Positions 13,309 through 14,764 of a stretch of 14,764 nucleotides of DNA are shown here, one piece after another. Within the stretch, counting starts at the first letter, position 1. Each line of letters begins with the position of its first letter. Below the pieces are notes generated by a model. It ran no database searches. It saw only the letters and a program-made list of their open reading frames with translations, and was not told where the DNA came from. The stretch is from Cyanobacteria bacterium UBA9579 (GTDB lineage Bacteria > Cyanobacteriota > Vampirovibrionia > Gastranaerophilales > UBA9579), in NCBI GenBank assembly GCA_003499585.1, contig DNSU01000043.1, positions 1-14,764 of the forward strand, written 5' to 3'. The position numbers and the translations under genes are program-made.

Positions 13309-14625
13309 ATGAAAATAAAGCCAACTATAGGTTTAATTAATCTTGGATGCCCCAAGAATCTTGTAGATGCTGAGGTAATGCTCGGCATTCTTTCTGATAA
13401 TGGATATAGTATTAATCTTGATGAAGATGCAGCTGATATTATGCTGGTTAATACTTGCTCTTTTGTAAAAGACGCAGAAAAAGAGTCTGTTAAGGCTATA
13501 GTTCGACTTGCAGAATTGGGCAAAAAGTTAATTATAACAGGATGCCTGGCACAAAAATATAAAAAGGAACTTATGGAAGCCGTCCCAGAAGCTTTAGCAG
13601 TTGTTGGTACAGGTGATATTGATAAAATTGCTCAAATTGTCGATACTTTTGCCGGCAGGTATTCTCAAGCTGTTTATCAGGTTACTGATGATCCTGTTTA
13701 TCTTCAATCAGGAAACACAAATAGATTTCAGATTACAGTTGGCTCAAGTTCTTATATAAAGATAGCAGAAGGGTGTGATTATGCCTGTGGATATTGTATT
13801 ATTCCTGCTTTAAGAGGCAAGTACAGAAGCAGGTCAATCGAATCTATTGTTCAGGAAGCAAAAAAACTTGGACAAGATGGAGTCAGTGAGGTAATTCTCA
13901 TAGCTCAGGACACAACCAGTTATGGCAAAGACTTATTTGGTAAACCATCTTTAGGTGATTTGCTGGAAAAATTAAATGATGTTGAGGAAATTTCCTGGAT
14001 AAGGGTTATGTATGCTTTTCCTTCTTTATTAAATGACAAGCTAATGAGAACCATCGCTAAACTTGATAAGGTTGTTAAATACATAGACATTCCTCTTCAG
14101 CATAGTCATCCTGAAATCCTGAAAACCATGAACCGTCCGGTTATGGATAATTCTGCTATCATACAGAAATTAAGGGATATCATTCCTGAAGTTGCAATCA
14201 GAACAGCTTTTATAGTCGGTTATCCGGGAGAAACTCAAGAGCATTATGAGCATTTATATGAATTTATTGAGCAAAATAAATTCGATAAACTTGGTGTTTT
14301 TGAATATTCCCGTGAAAAGAATACTTCATCATACAGTATGAAAAAGCAGATCCCTGCAAAAGTTAAAAAAGCAAGAAAAAAAGAATTGATGCAACTTCAG
14401 CAAGGTATTTCACGAAATATTAATGAATCATTTGTAGGCAAAACCATCCCTGTTATAGTTGAAACTTTAACGTCTTCAGGTGAAATCATAGGACGCAGCT
14501 ATCGTGACGCACCTGAGATCGATGGATTGGTTTATATAAAATCTGACAAAGCACTTGTTCCAGGAGATATCTGGCCAGTGAAAATAACAAGTGCCAGCGA
14601 ATATGATTTATTTGGCGTTGTATAA
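13309..14625 (+). CDS. rimO: Ribosomal protein S12 methylthiotransferase RimO
   Basis: RimO adds a methylthio group to a conserved aspartate of ribosomal protein S12, using two iron-sulfur clusters and SAM. The 438 residues show the three expected parts. The N-terminal MTTase domain has cluster cysteines Cys14 (INLGCPKNLVD), Cys50 (NTCSF) and Cys79 (TGCLAQ). The radical SAM core has Cys156, Cys160 and Cys163 (GCDYACGYCIIP). The C-terminal TRAM domain (about 372-438) binds the substrate. LGCPKNLVDAE distinguishes RimO from the tRNA enzyme MiaB. Length is normal. The ribosome binding site AAGGA (13302-13306) is only two bases before the ATG, closer than usual, yet the N-terminus fits the family and no better start exists. 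Translation may be coupled to yajQ. Confidence 0.97.
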   Translation: MKIKPTIGLINLGCPKNLVDAEVMLGILSDNGYSINLDEDAADIMLVNTCSFVKDAEKESVKAIVRLAELGKKLIITGCLAQKYKKELMEAVPEALAVVGTGDIDKIAQIVDTFAGRYSQAVYQVTDDPVYLQSGNTNRFQITVGSSSYIKIAEGCDYACGYCIIPALRGKYRSRSIESIVQEAKKLGQDGVSEVILIAQDTTSYGKDLFGKPSLGDLLEKLNDVEEISWIRVMYAFPSLLNDKLMRTIAKLDKVVKYIDIPLQHSHPEILKTMNRPVMDNSAIIQKLRDIIPEVAIRTAFIVGYPGETQEHYEHLYEFIEQNKFDKLGVFEYSREKNTSSYSMKKQIPAKVKKARKKELMQLQQGISRNINESFVGKTIPVIVETLTSSGEIIGRSYRDAPEIDGLVYIKSDKALVPGDIWPVKITSASEYDLFGVV

Positions 14626-14764
14626 CATTTTCCATTATGATGAAAAGGATATATTTATTCCGTCGCTAGTGATGGTGCTAACGCACGAACTTAAGTCCTC
14701 ATTGGAATAATTTTGGACTTAAATATGTGACTATGTCACTGGCATCAAGGCTCCTTCATAAACA
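14626..14764. other. Intergenic tail with several inverted repeats
   Basis: No gene is seen after rimO. gtgc (14675-14678) and gcac (14683-14686) form a small hairpin. ttaagtcc (14691-14698) pairs exactly with ggacttaa (14715-14722). The right-hand terminal repeat (14717-14739) follows and shares six bases with that second arm. These may form a terminator complex for rimO, but there is no T run, and the sequence looks more like part of a dispersed intergenic repeat. Confidence 0.55.
14717..14739. repeat. Right copy of a terminal repeat containing GTGAC-N3-GTCAC
   Basis: acttaaatatgtgac (14717-14731) is identical to bases 1-15. It is again followed by three variable bases and GTCAC, making the palindrome gtgactatgtcac (14727-14739). 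Beyond the palindrome the two copies diverge. Orientation is the same as in the left copy. Confidence 0.65.

Noticed and set aside
13284..13523. Minus-strand ORF of 79 codons over the start of rimO
   Set aside because: It is antisense to the conserved N-terminal domain of rimO and has no independent support.
14628..14646. Hairpin ttttc / gaaaa after rimO as a terminator
   Set aside because: It has only five weak pairs with a nine-base loop and no T run, easily expected by chance in AT-rich DNA.
1..14764. Mobile element, phage or defence system
   Set aside because: No transposase, integrase, phage gene, toxin-antitoxin pair or restriction gene was found; the content is mostly housekeeping.

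Overview
The window is AT-rich bacterial chromosome, about two thirds A+T by eye. It carries mostly housekeeping genes: dapF, rpsF-ssb-rpsR, yajQ, rimO and a PDZ/DUF512 radical SAM protein. Between them lie lineage-specific genes. The best lineage clue is a small membrane protein at 9735-10160 that looks like the cyanobacterial Tic20 family. It sits among long TPR proteins, and no photosynthesis gene is present. Together with the low GC this suggests a non-photosynthetic relative of Cyanobacteria (Melainabacteria / Vampirovibrionia type). That assignment is inference, perhaps 60% likely.

Layout. Bases 1-564 are mostly non-coding and rich in inverted repeats. They include a possible 46-codon small ORF (389-529) with a good ribosome binding site, followed by a STAS-domain protein (565-939, +). 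Two minus-strand genes converge on it: the DUF512 radical SAM protein (942-2237) and a small multi-pass membrane protein (2345-2818). The stretch 2819-3262 is a divergent promoter region. A long plus-strand run follows: a radical SAM/SPASM protein (3263-4921), a GT4-type glycosyltransferase with an inserted Rossmann-like domain (4937-6430), dapF (6542-7405), rpsF (7466-7768), ssb (7861-8250), rpsR (8268-8504), a TPR protein (8653-9735), the Tic20-like protein (9735-10160) and a second, larger TPR protein (10437-12098). A perfect 20-bp inverted repeat (12116-12156) separates this run from a minus-strand Asn-rich small ORF (12179-12499). The window ends with yajQ (12800-13300) and rimO (13309-14625).

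How the genes work together. rpsF-ssb-rpsR is the classic ribosome/replication cluster. RimO modifies ribosomal protein S12, and DapF feeds lysine and peptidoglycan synthesis. The radical SAM and glycosyltransferase genes are 15 bases apart. Both carry a Rossmann-like module of the kind that follows a G-x-G-like loop, so they may form a small surface-glycan or modification unit of unknown product. The TPR and Tic20-like genes overlap by one base (TAATG), so they are probably translationally coupled and may work together at the membrane.

The least explained signals are non-coding. A GTGA-N5-TCAC palindrome occurs three times, all intergenic. Two of these lie within the same 15-base repeat, one copy at each end of the window. 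Strong inverted repeats also sit in nearly every intergenic space. No tRNA, rRNA, CRISPR array, transposase or phage gene was seen.
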